NCBI GenBank assembly: GCA_036429605.1
Contig: JAVFKD010000004.1
Span: 3,534,001-3,598,000, forward strand
Source: Cladobotryum mycophilum
Taxonomy: Eukaryota > Ascomycota > Sordariomycetes > Hypocreales > Hypocreaceae
Reading direction: 5' to 3'
Length of the DNA stretch: 64,000 nt
The notes under the pieces were generated by a model, which saw nothing but the letters and a program-made list of their open reading frames with translations, had not been told where the DNA came from and searched no databases. Positions 1 to 11,097 of the stretch are shown here, one piece after another (position 1 is the stretch's first letter; the number at the start of each line of letters is the position of its first letter). A program made the translations under genes and the position numbers.

Positions 1-1301
1 GACAGCAGCCGGGAAAGCATTTGAGATGCCTAAAGATGTTCTTTTATCAAATTCTATATATTGCATTAGTTAGTGATCGGAGAAGAATTCAATGCGTGAA
101 GTCCTACTCTTCAAGATCTTTGTTATAGCCAACTTGTTAAGCTCCTGAAACTGAAGGCATTTTAGCAAGGTAAGATTAAGTTGAAGGAACCTTGAGAAAG
201 CAATCTGACTCTCTTGAAGCTTAAACCCAGAAGCCAGTTGCTGCTTCTCAATATTAGTTTGAAACCACTGCAACTGTTTCAGGGCCTTTTGGCTGTTCCG
301 AGCTCCGTGATCACGTTCATGTGTTGCAAAGAATATTTCAGCATCCAAATACACTTCGAATATACGCCGCCAGCGGGTAAGATCACTCTTGGAGAACCGG
401 CTTGGGCGAGATACTCGTGAAACCTCCCTCCCAAGCTCCAAAATTTCTGATGTCATATTTTTCTGCTCCTCAGCCTGTAGGGCGTCCAGATTATTAACAT
501 CGCTTTGCAAAATGTGGAAAAATTCACCATCAAACACCAAAGGTACTTCAATAATCTCGTAGGCATCCTGATTCAAAGACGTTTTGCCTGTGTCATGCTG
601 GTCGCTGTCACATTCAGTGTTGTTAACTTTAGATTGTTGAACACCAGTGAACTCAATTTGCGGCTCGGAGCGAATCACAGTCCGCTCCCGAGACAACTCA
701 GCAGCGATTTTCTCCAGAAATAGGCGAGATGTTGGTGCGAGAGATGCATCAATTGCGACTCCATTCTGTAGGTGGATGTTTACAGTGAGTTTTGGTCGAA
801 TAAGACTTGAATCAGCAGAAGCTACATGAGTCAGCGATGAAACTATTCTTTTAAGCAACGACGACTGTTACGGCGGATAGAAAGCAGAAACTACAGAGAA
901 ACAAAATACCACTACATACCATTGAGATTATACTGGAGAGCAACAGGTGAGGTCGTATGAGGGTCAAGGAGCAAGCGTAGAGTCTCCGAGTCCAAACCAA
1001 GGTCTCGAAGCTCGCGTTGAACCTTCTTGAGGCATTTCTTAAGCTGGCCGTAAGGGATGGCGAGGGCAACCCAATGAGGAGGGAAACCTGACAGTAGGAC
1101 AGGTAAGTTATGTGCAGTTACCACTTCTCAATAGTAAGAAGGCAGGCAGTTGAAGTGGGTAGTATTTAAGACAGTTCTTTTTGAAGGGAAGGACCAAAAT
1201 GATTGGGCGTAGGGAATGCGGATGCGAGTGTAGTAGCGCGTCCCTTTTATGTACCTACCTTGGCTAGCCAGAGACTCTTTGAAATCGCGTGCGAACTTCA
1301 T
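1..1301 (-). CDS. SPX domain protein, RING-14 / SPX-RING E3 ligase type (C-terminus cut by window start)
   Basis: Exons on the minus strand: 1301-1259, 1087-920, 821-108, 53-1 (runs off the window). Exon 1 codes MKFARDFKESLASQ, the usual start of an SPX domain. Exon 2 continues GFPPHWVALAIPYGQLKKCL, the phosphate/inositol-polyphosphate-sensing SPX helices. Phases match at each junction, and the first 326 residues are open. The third intron (107-54) has donor GTAGGA and branch ACTAAC. Reading across it gives KILKKFDKRTSLG, the conserved end of fungal SPX domains; without splicing the frame stops at 70. The intron 822-919 acceptor was chosen for its CTGAC branch, but an acceptor about 24 bases further upstream in the intron also keeps frame. 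In fungal relatives a C3HC4 RING follows the SPX region, making a putative ubiquitin ligase. That part lies outside the window, so ligase function is inferred. The gene is divergent from the J-protein gene. Confidence 0.88.
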
Positions 1302-1910
1302 GATGTTCTTTCTTCATCGCAGGATAAATCAGAAAAAGAAGAGAATTTAGTTTGTGTTCTAAGACTTGTAGGTGGTGTGACTACAAAAAAAAAAACGTCG
1401 AGGATATCTGAGTGCCAAATCATTTAGCCTGTGCTGGTACTTCTACCAGGCATCATGACTCGTAGTGAAGCACCAACGGAGGTATAGTTTTAGGTACCCA
1501 GCCAAAACGCTTCTTCCGCTAATTAAACACGAGGTTTGAAAAGTAAAAAATGCTCCATGTCATGAGTCACAATGCAGGGACCTACAAGTCGAGGGGTAAT
1601 ATGGTGGGGGTATTCACATCATTATTTCCTACTGTCCAATTCTAGAAGAGGAAAAAATAGTTTGACTCATCTGCAACGCCAAAACAAATGTAGCAATCTA
1701 TCAAAAGGGAATTCAGTGCTAGCAATGCAACCAGCCAACTAAACTTAGAACTTACTTTCGTTAAAATCAATAAGCTTTCTTTTCTAGACTTGCAAACACA
1801 TGCATATATATATATAAAGGCGATGCCAACGAGAACTTTTTTCTTCCAAATGCTCACATTACCACCTCACAACACCGGCATCTCATCGCATTGTTCCGAA
1901 ACCACTAGTC
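1302..1910. promoter_or_regulatory. Divergent intergenic region between SPX-RING and JJJ1-type genes
   Basis: This 609 bp spacer holds the promoters of both flanking genes. A TATA-like alternating run (about 1804-1816) lies about 95 bp upstream of the J-protein ATG and is a candidate core promoter element. A run of 12 A lies near 1385-1396. No convincing coding frame was seen; small open frames here lack family resemblance and splice logic. Confidence 0.5.
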
Positions 1911-3691
1911 ATGGGAGGCCAACAATCCTCGACAGAAGCCCAGAATGAAGGCAACCTTGTCGGAACACCCAAAATATGCTATTATGAGCTTCTTAGTGTA
2001 GATCGCCAGGCCACTGATCAAGAGTAAGTAAGACACGCTGGCTAAACGAGACAATTCCTCTGTATAGCACGTTAACCTATTTAGAATCAAAAAGGCATAC
2101 CGTCGCAAGGCGCTCGAACTACACCCCGATCGCAACCTAAACGATGTGGAATCGGCAACAAAAAGATTCGCAGAGATCCAGACTGCCTATGAGGTTCTCT
2201 CCGACCCCCAGGAGAGAGCCTGGTATGACTCCCACCGCGATGCAATTCTTAGCGGCGAGGACGGCACCAATGGAGATGCCGAACCTACGACCTTCCGCAA
2301 CATTCGCCTCACTACTACGGAGGAAATATTAAGCCTAATGCGCAAGTTTAACGCTGCCGTTCCTTTTGATGATGAGCCAACAGGCTTTTTTGGTATTGCC
2401 AGAGAGACATTTGAGCATCTAGCGTTGGAAGAGGAAGCAGCCGCTGATTTTGAGGGCGTTGATTGTCCTGATTATACAACTTTCGGTTCATCGGATGATA
2501 ACTATGAAATAGTAGTGAAATCATTCTATAATACATGGGCCAGTTTCTCTACCAGGAAGTCTTTCTCCTGGAAGGATAAATATCGACTTTCAGACGCCCC
2601 CGATCGCCGTGTTCGGCGCTTGATGGAGAAAGAAAACAAGAAGCTGCGAGACGAAGCGATCCGAGAGTTCAACGATGCTGTTCGTTTTCTCATCTCGTTT
2701 GTACGCAAACGTGATCCTCGCTACCTCCCCAACTCACAGACTGATGCTGATCGTCAAAAATCATTACGGTCAGCCGCGGCCGCCCAGGCCGCTCGATCCC
2801 GAGCTGCAAATCAGGAGAAATTATCCACATATGAGGTTCCTGAGTGGGCCCGCGCTAGGGACAACGATTCGGAACAGATCCAGTCCTCGGCAGATGAAGA
2901 GTCTGAGATTGAGATTCTAGAATGCGTGGTTTGCAGCAAAACGTTTAAAAGTGACAAACAACTCGAGGCTCATGAGCGTAGCAAGAAACATGTTAAAGCC
3001 TTGCAGCAGTTACGACGTCAAATGCAAAAAGAGGGCGCAGATCTCAATCTGGAAGCTGAAGCAACAGTTTCCAATTGGACACACAGGGAAATCGATCATG
3101 GCAGTGCACTAACATTAGATTCCGTTCAAGGGCAAGCTGAATGGATTGAGGCTCCTGCACCTAGCAAGGCTAATCTTGATGGTGAAATTAAAGAAATCCA
3201 AGATGATGTCAATGATGCTTTTTTGGCACCCGACGAATCATATAGCCCAGAGAATTCGAGTAACGAAGAGTACGCGCCCAGAGATGAAGTGGAAACCCGA
3301 CTAACTTCTGGCATCACGAATTCTACAATCACTCAAACAACCACATCCCAGACAGACGATGCAGAGGGAACATCCGATCCGGCTAAGGAACTCTCTGTCG
3401 GGGAAACGGGAGCACAGGTTAAAAAGATTGGCAAGGCCAAGGCTAAGAGACAGAAGAAAGCTGCTCTTCAGGCCTCAGAAAGCGAGGTATGTTCAATTTT
3501 CCATATCCCCCAACTCCTATCCCTACTTTTTTTGGAGGAATCCTGACGGTAGCGGTTTTCAGCATCGCTGTTCGGCTTGTGGGATTACTTTCATCTCTAG
3601 AACAAAGCTGTTCAATCATATCCGCGAGGAAGATCACGCGGCCCCTATTTTCATGCTTGGTAACAGGATAAACAAAAACAGGAAAGGCTAA
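1911..3691 (+). CDS. JJJ1: J-domain protein with two C2H2 zinc fingers, JJJ1 / DNAJC21 type
   Basis: Exons 1911-2023, 2085-3486 and 3563-3691 give 547 residues. The N-terminal J domain (about 24-88) carries HPD at 51-53, needed to stimulate Hsp70 ATPase. Intron 1 (2024-2084, GTAAGT) splits the J domain. Intron 2 (3487-3562) has donor GTATGT, branch CTGAC and acceptor TTTCAG. Finger 1 has C318, C321, H334 and H340. Finger 2, encoded only by the last exon, has C508, C511, H524 and H530. A charged, Lys/Glu-rich linker separates them. This order (J, charged region, two C2H2 fingers) is that of yeast Jjj1 and human DNAJC21, cytosolic co-chaperones that help recycle the Arx1 export factor from pre-60S ribosomes. 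Unspliced, the frame would stop at 3546 and lose finger 2. The ATG at 1911 is the first in frame before the J domain. The gene is convergent with ATG4, 165 bp apart. Confidence 0.93.
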
Positions 3692-3856
3692 AGCCTTAAT
3701 CAATATCAGACTCACATGCCTTCAATCCAGGCATATGATGCATACAGATTCCCATGCAGAATAGTACAGTGGGGCGGATATTTGTTGTCAGCCTAGGTCT
3801 TCTCGCCACCAAGGGTCATTTACAGTTTCCCGTCTTTGCGTTGATATACAGCCTAG

Positions 3857-5391
3857 TTACGTCGCCAAACTCGTGTCACTATCTTCATCGCTCAGCGGCT
3901 CCACTCGATCAATGACGCTTCCCGCATCCTCGCCAGCACCATGTAGCATAGGATCATGGTCTGCTACATGAATTACAGCCTTTCCTTGGACATGCCTGAC
4001 ACATCGTCGCCATTCAACCCAATCGTCCTCACTCCGAATTAGGAACCCGATAAGCATGCTAGGGTCCATTTCCCGAATATGAAGTCGGCGTAGCCTTGAT
4101 GTGTGACACGAGTCGATTTCAGCATCTGTGTAGTCTGCTGGGTCGGGACGATACTGAATACCCTTTCTAGTGTGATGGGGATCGAGGTAAAACAGGAACT
4201 TGCCCTGTGCTCCAATGAAATAGTGTGATGAGGCAGGTCGACCACTGTGTATATAAAAATCAGCTATTGCCTCAATAATGTATTGATCCTGCAACATACC
4301 CAGCAATACCGACTGATTGCGGCATTTGAAGCGACGCAATAAGCGCCTCCCAATAGACTGGTGTTATCTTGTCAATGCCAAGACGAGTCCCTACCAGTAT
4401 TAATGTTGGATGAAAATCCAAACCATCTGGCTTTGCAATCTTCATGAAACTATCCTCATAAACATCCTGACCATCACCCGTAGAGTAGACACGAAGGGGC
4501 ATCTCCTGTGAGTTTGTGAGATCTCTGTAATTTCAAGTCAGCAACTCAAATTGGCGTTCACGATCTTGGCCATGCCTACTGGATACATCGGGCCGTAGCA
4601 GACGGGCCAAACCACTCGCCAGGATACTTGCCACATGCCACAGACCCATGTCTGACAAAATTGTGTATCGAATAAGGGGCTCGTGGGTCATCGGCAAACA
4701 TCCCAATAATTTGGCGTTCTTCCTGCCGCAGTCGACCTCGTCGCCAGTCTAGTATTAATTATTAGCCCTGATTATTGTTTCGCAGTATTATACAGATAGA
4801 CAAACCTCGACCGAGGCGTAGTATGCCTATGGTGTTGGCTAAAAGACTTTGGCCTGATCGGATCATGCAACCCCAGCCGCTGTCTGAAGAGAAGCCGGAT
4901 GGATCTGCCAACTGGCTCTTAATTCTCATCGACAGGGATAGAGCTGATATGGCTCTAGGGTCGCTGGACTTCGCTATGAGGTCGAAATCAGACCTGTATG
5001 TCATCCAAAACTTGGAAGTAAAATCGTCCAGGAAGCCTGACGGCCATCCTCCTTGTGATAAGTCATCACATGCGAGAGATGATGTAAGACTATTCGGTGC
5101 CGATTCTGGTGGTGTTTCCGGGGCATTTGTAAGCGGGGCTTGTATTGTTTTCATATGATCTTGCTCCAAGAGTATGTTGTTTACATTCAAAGTGGTCTGC
5201 AGAGCGTCCTGGGTAGCATCATGGCAGATGGCACCCGCGGTGGGTTCTTTTCCGTCGCTAAGTTTATACGAACAGCCAAGGCACCAGACGGGCTGGTCAC
5301 TGTTCGCATCGTTTGAAGGCTCTGGATCCCAGAACATTTGCACGATACGTCGATATCTTCCAAGGTCGACGTTGGCTATTGCGGATTCCAT
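3857..5391 (-). CDS. atg4: Cysteine protease ATG4 (autophagy)
   Basis: Exons on the minus strand: 5391-4806, 4748-4580, 4524-4300, 4244-3857. All phases agree and give 455 residues, normal for fungal ATG4. Introns are 55-57 nt; two have clear CTGAC or GCTGAT branch sequences. This C54-family peptidase cleaves the C-terminus of Atg8 to expose Gly for lipidation, and later removes Atg8 from membranes. The catalytic Cys lies in DSGWGCMIRSGQSLLAN (Cys175). Asp348 and His350 lie in YLDPHH. Exon 3 holds DVYEDSFMKIAKPDG and the HPTLILVGTRLGIDKITP segment. Exon 4 ends with an acidic Ser/Asp tail. The start chosen is the ATG at 5391, giving MESAIANVDLGRYRRI; a GTG just upstream is not a likely eukaryotic start. 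All catalytic residues are present. The gene is divergent from the SQS1-type gene across 1.2 kb. Confidence 0.96.
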
Positions 5392-5897
5392 CACGGCTGG
5401 TGCGACTAGCGTAATAATATTTGACTATCGTCCGACGTTGAAGAGAGGCCGTAGTGACGCGTAGAAGGTGATGTGTTGGACCTGGGAGCAGAAGAACTTA
5501 GGTATAAAATCAACCCGGTGTTGAGCTGTGGAGAGAACTCGGATGGATAGATAAGGTATTAAAAGCGAATGCTCTTCCAAGGTAGTGTCGTTCTTGACAG
5601 AGGGGCCTAGACGGAGTAGATGTACTCTACTGCCTTCAGGTACCTCGTGACTTCAGATCACCAGTCATCTGAGAAGCAGGTCAGCTTATACCAACTTATA
5701 ACAATGCCTGGGGAGGACTATGATTCTCGCTTGAGTTTACCAGAGGATAATAATCGTATATGTACGAGGTATGGTCCCAGCATCTGCTTTCGATGAGTTC
5801 GTGACAGCTCAAGTATGACGACAACAACACTTTGCCTGGCACTTTTCTGATAAGTGGATATAAGGAGTATAGTATGGTTTGATAAGAACCTTGAAGT

Positions 5898-6125
5898 ATA
5901 CCTACTAGGTACCTAGTAGTATTCAACTGGTGACGTCAATCCAATGTATTATATACTCACGCCACCTAATTACGACATTACAAAAAGAAAGTACCATGTA
6001 CTTTACTTTGAGTATGTATCCACCTTTGTAGCAGCAGATGGGTCTTGGCCAAAGGGTACCTACTAGAGTACGATGTACCTAGTGGTAAGTACTAGGTATC
6101 TACCTAGTAGGTACCTTAGTAGTAA
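5898..6125. repeat. Cluster of palindromic TACCTAG/CTAGGTA motifs
   Basis: The words TACCTACTAGGTACC, TACCTAGTGG, ACTAGGTA and TACCTAGTAGGTACC recur here. One, at 5902-5919, is a perfect 18 bp palindrome. I recall such words as common in intergenic DNA of hypocrealean fungi. Function is not known to me; they could form cruciforms or bind a dimeric factor. Confidence 0.55.
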
Positions 6126-6542
6126 TGCATTACCCAAAAATACAAATGCTTGTGTGCCTATAGTTATTAAGAGAAAATTGTTAATTATGAAACTACAAAA
6201 GGGGAAATAACAGACAGATCGAGAGCCAGAGCTTGCTAGTGTGGGTAAAAGTGCGTACATCATTCCTCAATACGAACCGAATGACAACAGGCGTTTACAT
6301 CAAAAGCTGTGTACAATGCAGGGTAACTGATAAACACCGGTGTAGACTTGAGCAAACCCCTCCAACCTGAGGGAAACCACAAGCGCCAAACAACGACTTT
6401 GATGCACAAACAGCAGCTTCCACACCCTGCCTATTAAAGCCATCCATTCAATGTACAAATGGCGAGAGGAGCATTAGCTTTCACCCATATATACGACCAC
6501 GGATACATTCACAACAGTTTATCGCACCGAAGCTATATCGCC

Positions 6543-6557
6543 ATGCGACTCACCTGA
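6543..6557 (+). promoter_or_regulatory. Candidate upstream reading frame (MRLT, stop) before the SQS1-type gene
   Basis: ATG CGA CTC ACC TGA ends 20 bp before the main ATG at 6578 and is in a different frame. If the transcript begins upstream of it, it could lower translation of the main frame. The transcription start is not known. Confidence 0.3.
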
Positions 6558-6577
6558 CCTAGACGCTGATTTTTTTT

Positions 6578-8629
6578 ATGATGCCACGGAACAAGAGAGG
6601 TTCATCGACACCACGAGGTGGTGGGCGATGGCAAAGGCGCGGGGGTGGTCATGTACAGTCCCAAGATAAAAAAGATGGTAATTTATACTGAGATACAAGT
6701 TCACGTCAGTAGCTTACTTGACCGATGACTGATATTCGGTTGATTAGCAGCCGATTTCACTCTAGCCGACGAAGCCAGGCAAACATCACGATACGATCAT
6801 TCTCTATGGGAACATACTAAACTTCGGAGAGATCCTGTCCCGTTTGTTAGCGCTGGCTCCATCAATCCCCTCCAGCCTGAAGAAACAACCGAAGAAGAGC
6901 CAATTTCTACAGGGCCAGTGCTGCAGCAAGCAACATTCACGGGAGACAAAAGCGCTGAACCAAGAAATCAAGGGAGTATTGGCGAGTTGCCTTTAACGGT
7001 CGATAGCACGACCGGAGCAGACAGTACCCACCAAACAGAAAAAATGGATGCTAATAAACACTTCTTTTTCGATGTTCACCGACGCGAAAGAGGCACACTC
7101 CCTAACCAAGATATCGCTATAGTTTCAGACCGGCGATCATCGTGTGATAGCAGCTCAAGCAAGGAAGTAATACTATTCCGAGGTCGGAATGCAGCCAAGA
7201 CGCATATCCCGCATCGCACAATATCCCTTACAGCTATAGAGACGGAGATCCGAGCCGTGGAGCAGCAATTGTCAGACACTACAAAAACACACCATCAAGT
7301 TCCATTAAACACCGTTGATGATTGCTTACGGGTCGGGGCGCGTGGTCATCGCCAACGCAAGCGTCAAAACTATACTGCCGATAACGAAGAGGAGGCAATA
7401 ATCGCCGACTACATCGCAAATCTTCAAGAAAACGGAGAGATGTTCACATCTCCGCATCATAATACACGCAATCACAGAGATCTAGGTGGTATGGGAAATA
7501 GCGTCGGGGGCCTTCCAGAATTCCAACCGCAATACTCAATGAATCAGATCCAACATTCCACCGATACTAGCGAGGCTGAAATAACAGACCACATAGTGGA
7601 AGATAAATATAAGCTTCTCAAGCAGGGGATATCGGGTTCCGGTAATGACTCAACCAGCATCGACACATTGAAGAACAATGTTGATGACGATACATCATCT
7701 AATGTAGTTCTCGAGGGTAAAATCCTCAATGACAATGAAGCGGAGCGCGATGCTCAAGCCTCGAGTGGATCCGAGGTAGGACCTGATATTGAATCAGAAC
7801 AAGACGAAATGGAGAATGAATTTGATTTCATGGACTGGGAGCGCCCAAGCATTCGACAAAAGAAAGGCAAATGGGCACAAGTAAAGTTGCAGCTTAACAA
7901 CAGTGACTCTGAATTGGAACAAAAACTTCAGGCCGCATGGAAAAATGACCGCATGAGAAAATCACAGCGGAAGAAGCAACGGGAGGAACTCCGAGCGTTG
8001 GGGATGCTTGGCAGGAAGCCTACATCTGGGGATTTGAGAACCAAATACCCGGCAGGAATGAGCTTGGAGCAGGTGGCAGAGGAGCTGAAAGCATTCTTAC
8101 TTGGCACCGATGAAAGGTAGGTCTCTATTTTCTACTGCGTGGGACTTCACAAGGATTCTAGAAGCGCCTTTTCTAACTAGCTGCTAGTCTACTCATGCCT
8201 TCAATGGATAAGCATGCAAGGAAGATGGTACACGAACTTGCAAATAAGTTTAACATCAAGTCTAAATCTACTGGAAAAGCCGATCAACGCCGGCCAACAT
8301 TATACAGAACTGGCAGAACACTTTTGTATGAGGAGCTCGGCTTCGACAATGCTGTTAAGAGGATTAACCGCAAATTCTTCCCACGATTAGATGTTCGGGG
8401 CAAGCAGTCACGAGTTGCTTCAAATCGAGCAAACCATTCAGCAGTAATCATTCGAGACGGCGAAATTGTAGGAGGAGCAGCTCCGGAGCTAGGTATCGAG
8501 AACCGCGGGAGGACAATACTCGAGAAGATGGGCTGGAGTAACGGAACGGCACTTGGTGCTATGGATAATAAGGGTATTTTGCAACCTGTAACTCACACGA
8601 TGAAACGAAGCAAAGCAGGACTGGGATAA
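6578..8629 (+). CDS. SQS1: R3H and G-patch protein, SQS1 (PFA1) type splicing / ribosome-biogenesis cofactor
   Basis: Exons 6578-6677, 6751-8116 and 8188-8629 give 635 residues. Exon 1 codes an Arg/Gly-rich start (MMPRNKRGSS, then GGGRWQRRGGG). Exon 2 begins ADFTLADEARQTSR, followed by KLRRDPVPFVSAGSI, a conserved N-terminal block of fungal Sqs1 proteins. The middle is acidic and low in conservation, then basic (KWAQVKLQLNN onward). Exon 3 holds the R3H region (HARKMVHELANKFNIKSKS, about 498-516) and a C-terminal G-patch (about 591-635: RTILEKMGWSNGTALG, ending RSKAGLG). Yeast Sqs1 activates the DEAH helicase Prp43. Without splicing, exon 2 stops at 8118-8120, so the second intron (8117-8187, GTAGGT..CTGCTAG) is required. 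The intron 1 acceptor is TAG-CAG in tandem; the second gives 635 residues and the first adds one Ala. Either ATG at 6578 or 6581 could be used. Confidence 0.9.
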
Positions 8630-8946
8630 ACGAGCGTATTGTGTCAGTTGTGCAGCACGGAGCTGTAGATGAGAACGAGATGCGTTGATGCAAAAAGTTG
8701 GTATAATGTGCAGGAATCCATTGCATCGAGACCCTATTCTCGATATTTATTGTACAACCGCAAACCCCATTGACCGTGAAGACATTGCCCCCATAAAGCA
8801 AAACCATCCGTAACGCATTAAGAGATCCCAATGGCAAGGCATCAGCAACCTGTAGATGCCTCAAATCATGACACCATGATGCCACGCAAACAAAAGCACA
8901 AAAGATTTTCAAATCGTCCAAGAACCGACGAATGTGGGTAGGTGGA
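8630..8946. other. Convergent intergenic region, SQS1-type gene and H2B
   Basis: This 317 bp spacer holds the 3' untranslated regions of two convergent genes. An open frame across it on the minus strand (8559-9017) only overlaps the two real genes and shows no family resemblance. I see no histone-type 3' hairpin, as expected for fungal histone mRNAs, which are polyadenylated. Confidence 0.5.
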
Positions 8947-9483
8947 TTATTTCGTCGATGAGGAGTACTTGGTGACAGCCTTGGTGCCCTCAGACACGGC
9001 GTGCTTGGCCAATTCACCAGGCAGGATCAATCGAACAGAGGTCTGGATTTCTCGGGATGAAATGGTAGACTTCTTGTTGTACGCGGCAAGCTTAGATGCT
9101 TCGGTAGCAACGCGCTCGAAGATATCTTGAAAAACTGTTAGCACGTGCGTAAATACGACACACGACGCGTCACTGTTGACATACCGTTGACGAAAGAGTT
9201 CAAGATGGACATAGCACGGTTGGAAATACCAGTGTCAGGGTGCACCTGCTTGAGAACTACCAAGCTCAGTTAGATAAACGACTCTTGGAAAGGGGATATA
9301 GGCCTGAATCATACCTTTGTAGATGTAGGAGCTGTATGTCTCCTTGCGAGTCTTGGAGCGCTTCTTCTTGTCACCAGTGGTGGTGCTCTTCTTGGCAGCG
9401 CCGCCCTCCTTCTTCTCAGGAGCCTTGCTGGCAGTAGCAGGGGCCTTGGAGGCAGGCTTCTTATCGGCAGCTTTGGGAGGCAT
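8947..9483 (-). CDS. H2B: Histone H2B
   Basis: Exons on the minus strand: 9483-9315, 9256-9185, 9125-8947, giving 139 residues. Introns are 58 and 59 nt. The tail ([20 protein letters not shown]) is Lys/Ala/Pro-rich. The fold follows as [39 protein letters not shown], then [20 protein letters not shown]. Both introns fall inside conserved codons (K-V and N-D junctions), and splicing restores the canonical sequence exactly. Lys133 in [10 protein letters not shown] corresponds to the ubiquitinated Lys near the C-terminus (yeast K123). It pairs with H2A in the nucleosome. The gene is divergent from H2A, as is typical, but the pair is 1.6 kb apart here. Confidence 0.98.
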
Positions 9484-10733
9484 TTTGGGTGATTAAAATA
9501 AAATGGTGACGATGCAGAAATGCTGTTGGAATTGTTGAGCTTTTGCAGTGTCAAAAAATACGATCAGGGCAGCAGGTGGTGATGAGAGTTGATGGCGAAG
9601 GAAAAAGGGTCTGGGGATGGGCTGGGCTTTTGTAGCTGGACGCGAAGCGGTGCTAGTGGATTACTGATTGCTTGGAGTCGATGAGGGGCGCGCGGGTACT
9701 ACAGGCGCGTGCACGCTTCGCCCAGCCACAGATGCTGATCTAACAACCACCGCCATTTTTTTGCTGTGTCGTAAATATTACCTTTCTTAATCTGTCCAGC
9801 ATTTTTCTTGCGCATTATTACTACTTGATACAATTTTTTCCTACCCCAGCAGCCCGGCTAATTGGGAAAGACACATACGAAAAATAATACAGCACGCTAT
9901 GATTTTTGTGAGTATTATGAAATGTTAAAAATAAATAAAATAAATAAAATAAAAAAGCGCTTGACTCTCCCATGTCATGCATATGATTTTATTAATTGAG
10001 TCTGCACGTGCCCATGCTTCTTTCTGGCATGCATCTATGTAGTGATTAGTATAATCCCTAACACTGGACTCTTTTAATATAATGTACCTACCCTAGCACA
10101 GGCACCAGTGGAATTAAGCAAACCTCATTATCCATAAAACTGTTGTCGACTTGTTCATTATATAAGTAATAAGTTAAATCTGCTGAGATAATACAAAACT
10201 ACAATGGTCCGTTGAGAAGTAGTAATTCCTATCTAAATATAGGATAATTAATTTTCGTTACTGACGGAGGTGATAATCATGGTTACCGAGATATCCTTCG
10301 CTTACAATCCTACACGCACATATGCCTATAGGTACTAAGTGATATATGTATGCACATATGGGTCTTTCTACTACGACCGTTTATTTGACAATTTTAATAA
10401 GAAACGAGCAAGATTTAGCTAGACATTACATGTTTGTATGAAATTATAGACAGGCGCTTGTAATTATACTCACCCCCAATGTTGAAGGAACTGTCACTAA
10501 TATTCTGTTTTGTTATTTTGAACTACACATAAAGACGATGAAAACTATATTCTAAAGAGAGCTAGGCGGTACTGGGAAGGACTCGTTCGAATCATGGCTG
10601 GAAAGAGAAAATAAGTCAAAAGTCGGGAGTAGGAATATGTCAGTCGAGGCGGTGACAAGGGAAAAGTTGCCTGATGCTTAAGTTAGTTGAGCGTCGACGT
10701 TAATGTGTAATAAAGCGGACGTACTAGGAAAAC

Positions 10734-10761
10734 AAAATCCATACCGCAAAATCCATACCGC
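10734..10761. repeat. Perfect 14 bp tandem duplication upstream of H2A
   Basis: AAAATCCATACCGC occurs twice without a gap (10734-10747 and 10748-10761), about 340 bp upstream of the H2A start codon. It may be a doubled regulatory site or a chance slippage product. Confidence 0.8.
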
Positions 10762-10924
10762 TACAGTGTACAGCTGGGGTACTTGCTGTATTCGGTAAGT
10801 ACCTGGCGCTGATGCGGGCGGTTTGCTTGCATGCATTTTGTTTTCGTTAAAACACGCCTATTTTCCACATCGGGGTTAGCGCTTAATGCTGCGTCGCGGG
10901 CGGGTGATTCGTGATCTTGGCCAC

Positions 10925-10938
10925 CGCGCGCCAAAAAG
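10925..10938 (-). promoter_or_regulatory. E2F/MBF-like site upstream of H2A
   Basis: The minus strand reads CTTTTTGGCGCGCG, which fits the TTTSGCGC consensus for E2F-type and fungal SBF/MBF S-phase regulators. It lies about 160 bp upstream of the H2A ATG. Histone genes are S-phase regulated, so the placement is sensible, but binding is inferred. Confidence 0.4.
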
Positions 10939-11097
10939 TACTTAACCTCAACTCCCCCGCCGAGCTCTTAACCTCCCTTTTGCTCTCGCAATTGTCATCG
11001 CTGCAAACGCTTCCGCATATCAAATCACCGTCTCAGCAACGCCGCAACTTCAAACCACATCACCCACTTTCACCCCCAAAAACCAAATTCTATCAAA

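Larger units (their letters stand above)
5392..6577. promoter_or_regulatory. Divergent intergenic region between ATG4 and the SQS1-type gene
   Basis: This 1,186 bp spacer has no supported gene. It contains promoters for both flanking genes, a small hairpin near 5611-5627 (AGTAGA and TCTACT arms), and a cluster of TACCTAG/CTAGGTA palindromic words between about 5898 and 6125. A short upstream reading frame precedes the + strand gene. Confidence 0.5.
9484..11097. promoter_or_regulatory. Divergent H2B-H2A intergenic region (1.6 kb) with an AT-rich core
   Basis: The two ends are of normal composition, with GC-rich promoter-like DNA next to H2B (about 9680-9730, several GCGCG words) and next to H2A (about 10800-11040). 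The middle (about 9740-10620) is distinctly AT-rich and includes an AAATA/AATAAA run at 9929-9955. No gene was supported in it. The middle could be an old insertion or simply AT-rich spacer. Confidence 0.55.

Noticed and set aside
1642..2135. Minus-strand open frames of 71-76 codons near the J-protein start
   Set aside because: They overlap its promoter, exon 1 and intron on the opposite strand and resemble no family.
8559..9017. 152-codon minus-strand open frame
   Set aside because: It overlaps the SQS1-type 3' end and H2B exon 3 in another frame, with no domain-like pattern.
10580..10600. GTTCGAATC, like a tRNA T-loop
   Set aside because: No matching acceptor stem, D-arm or anticodon arm could be drawn around it.
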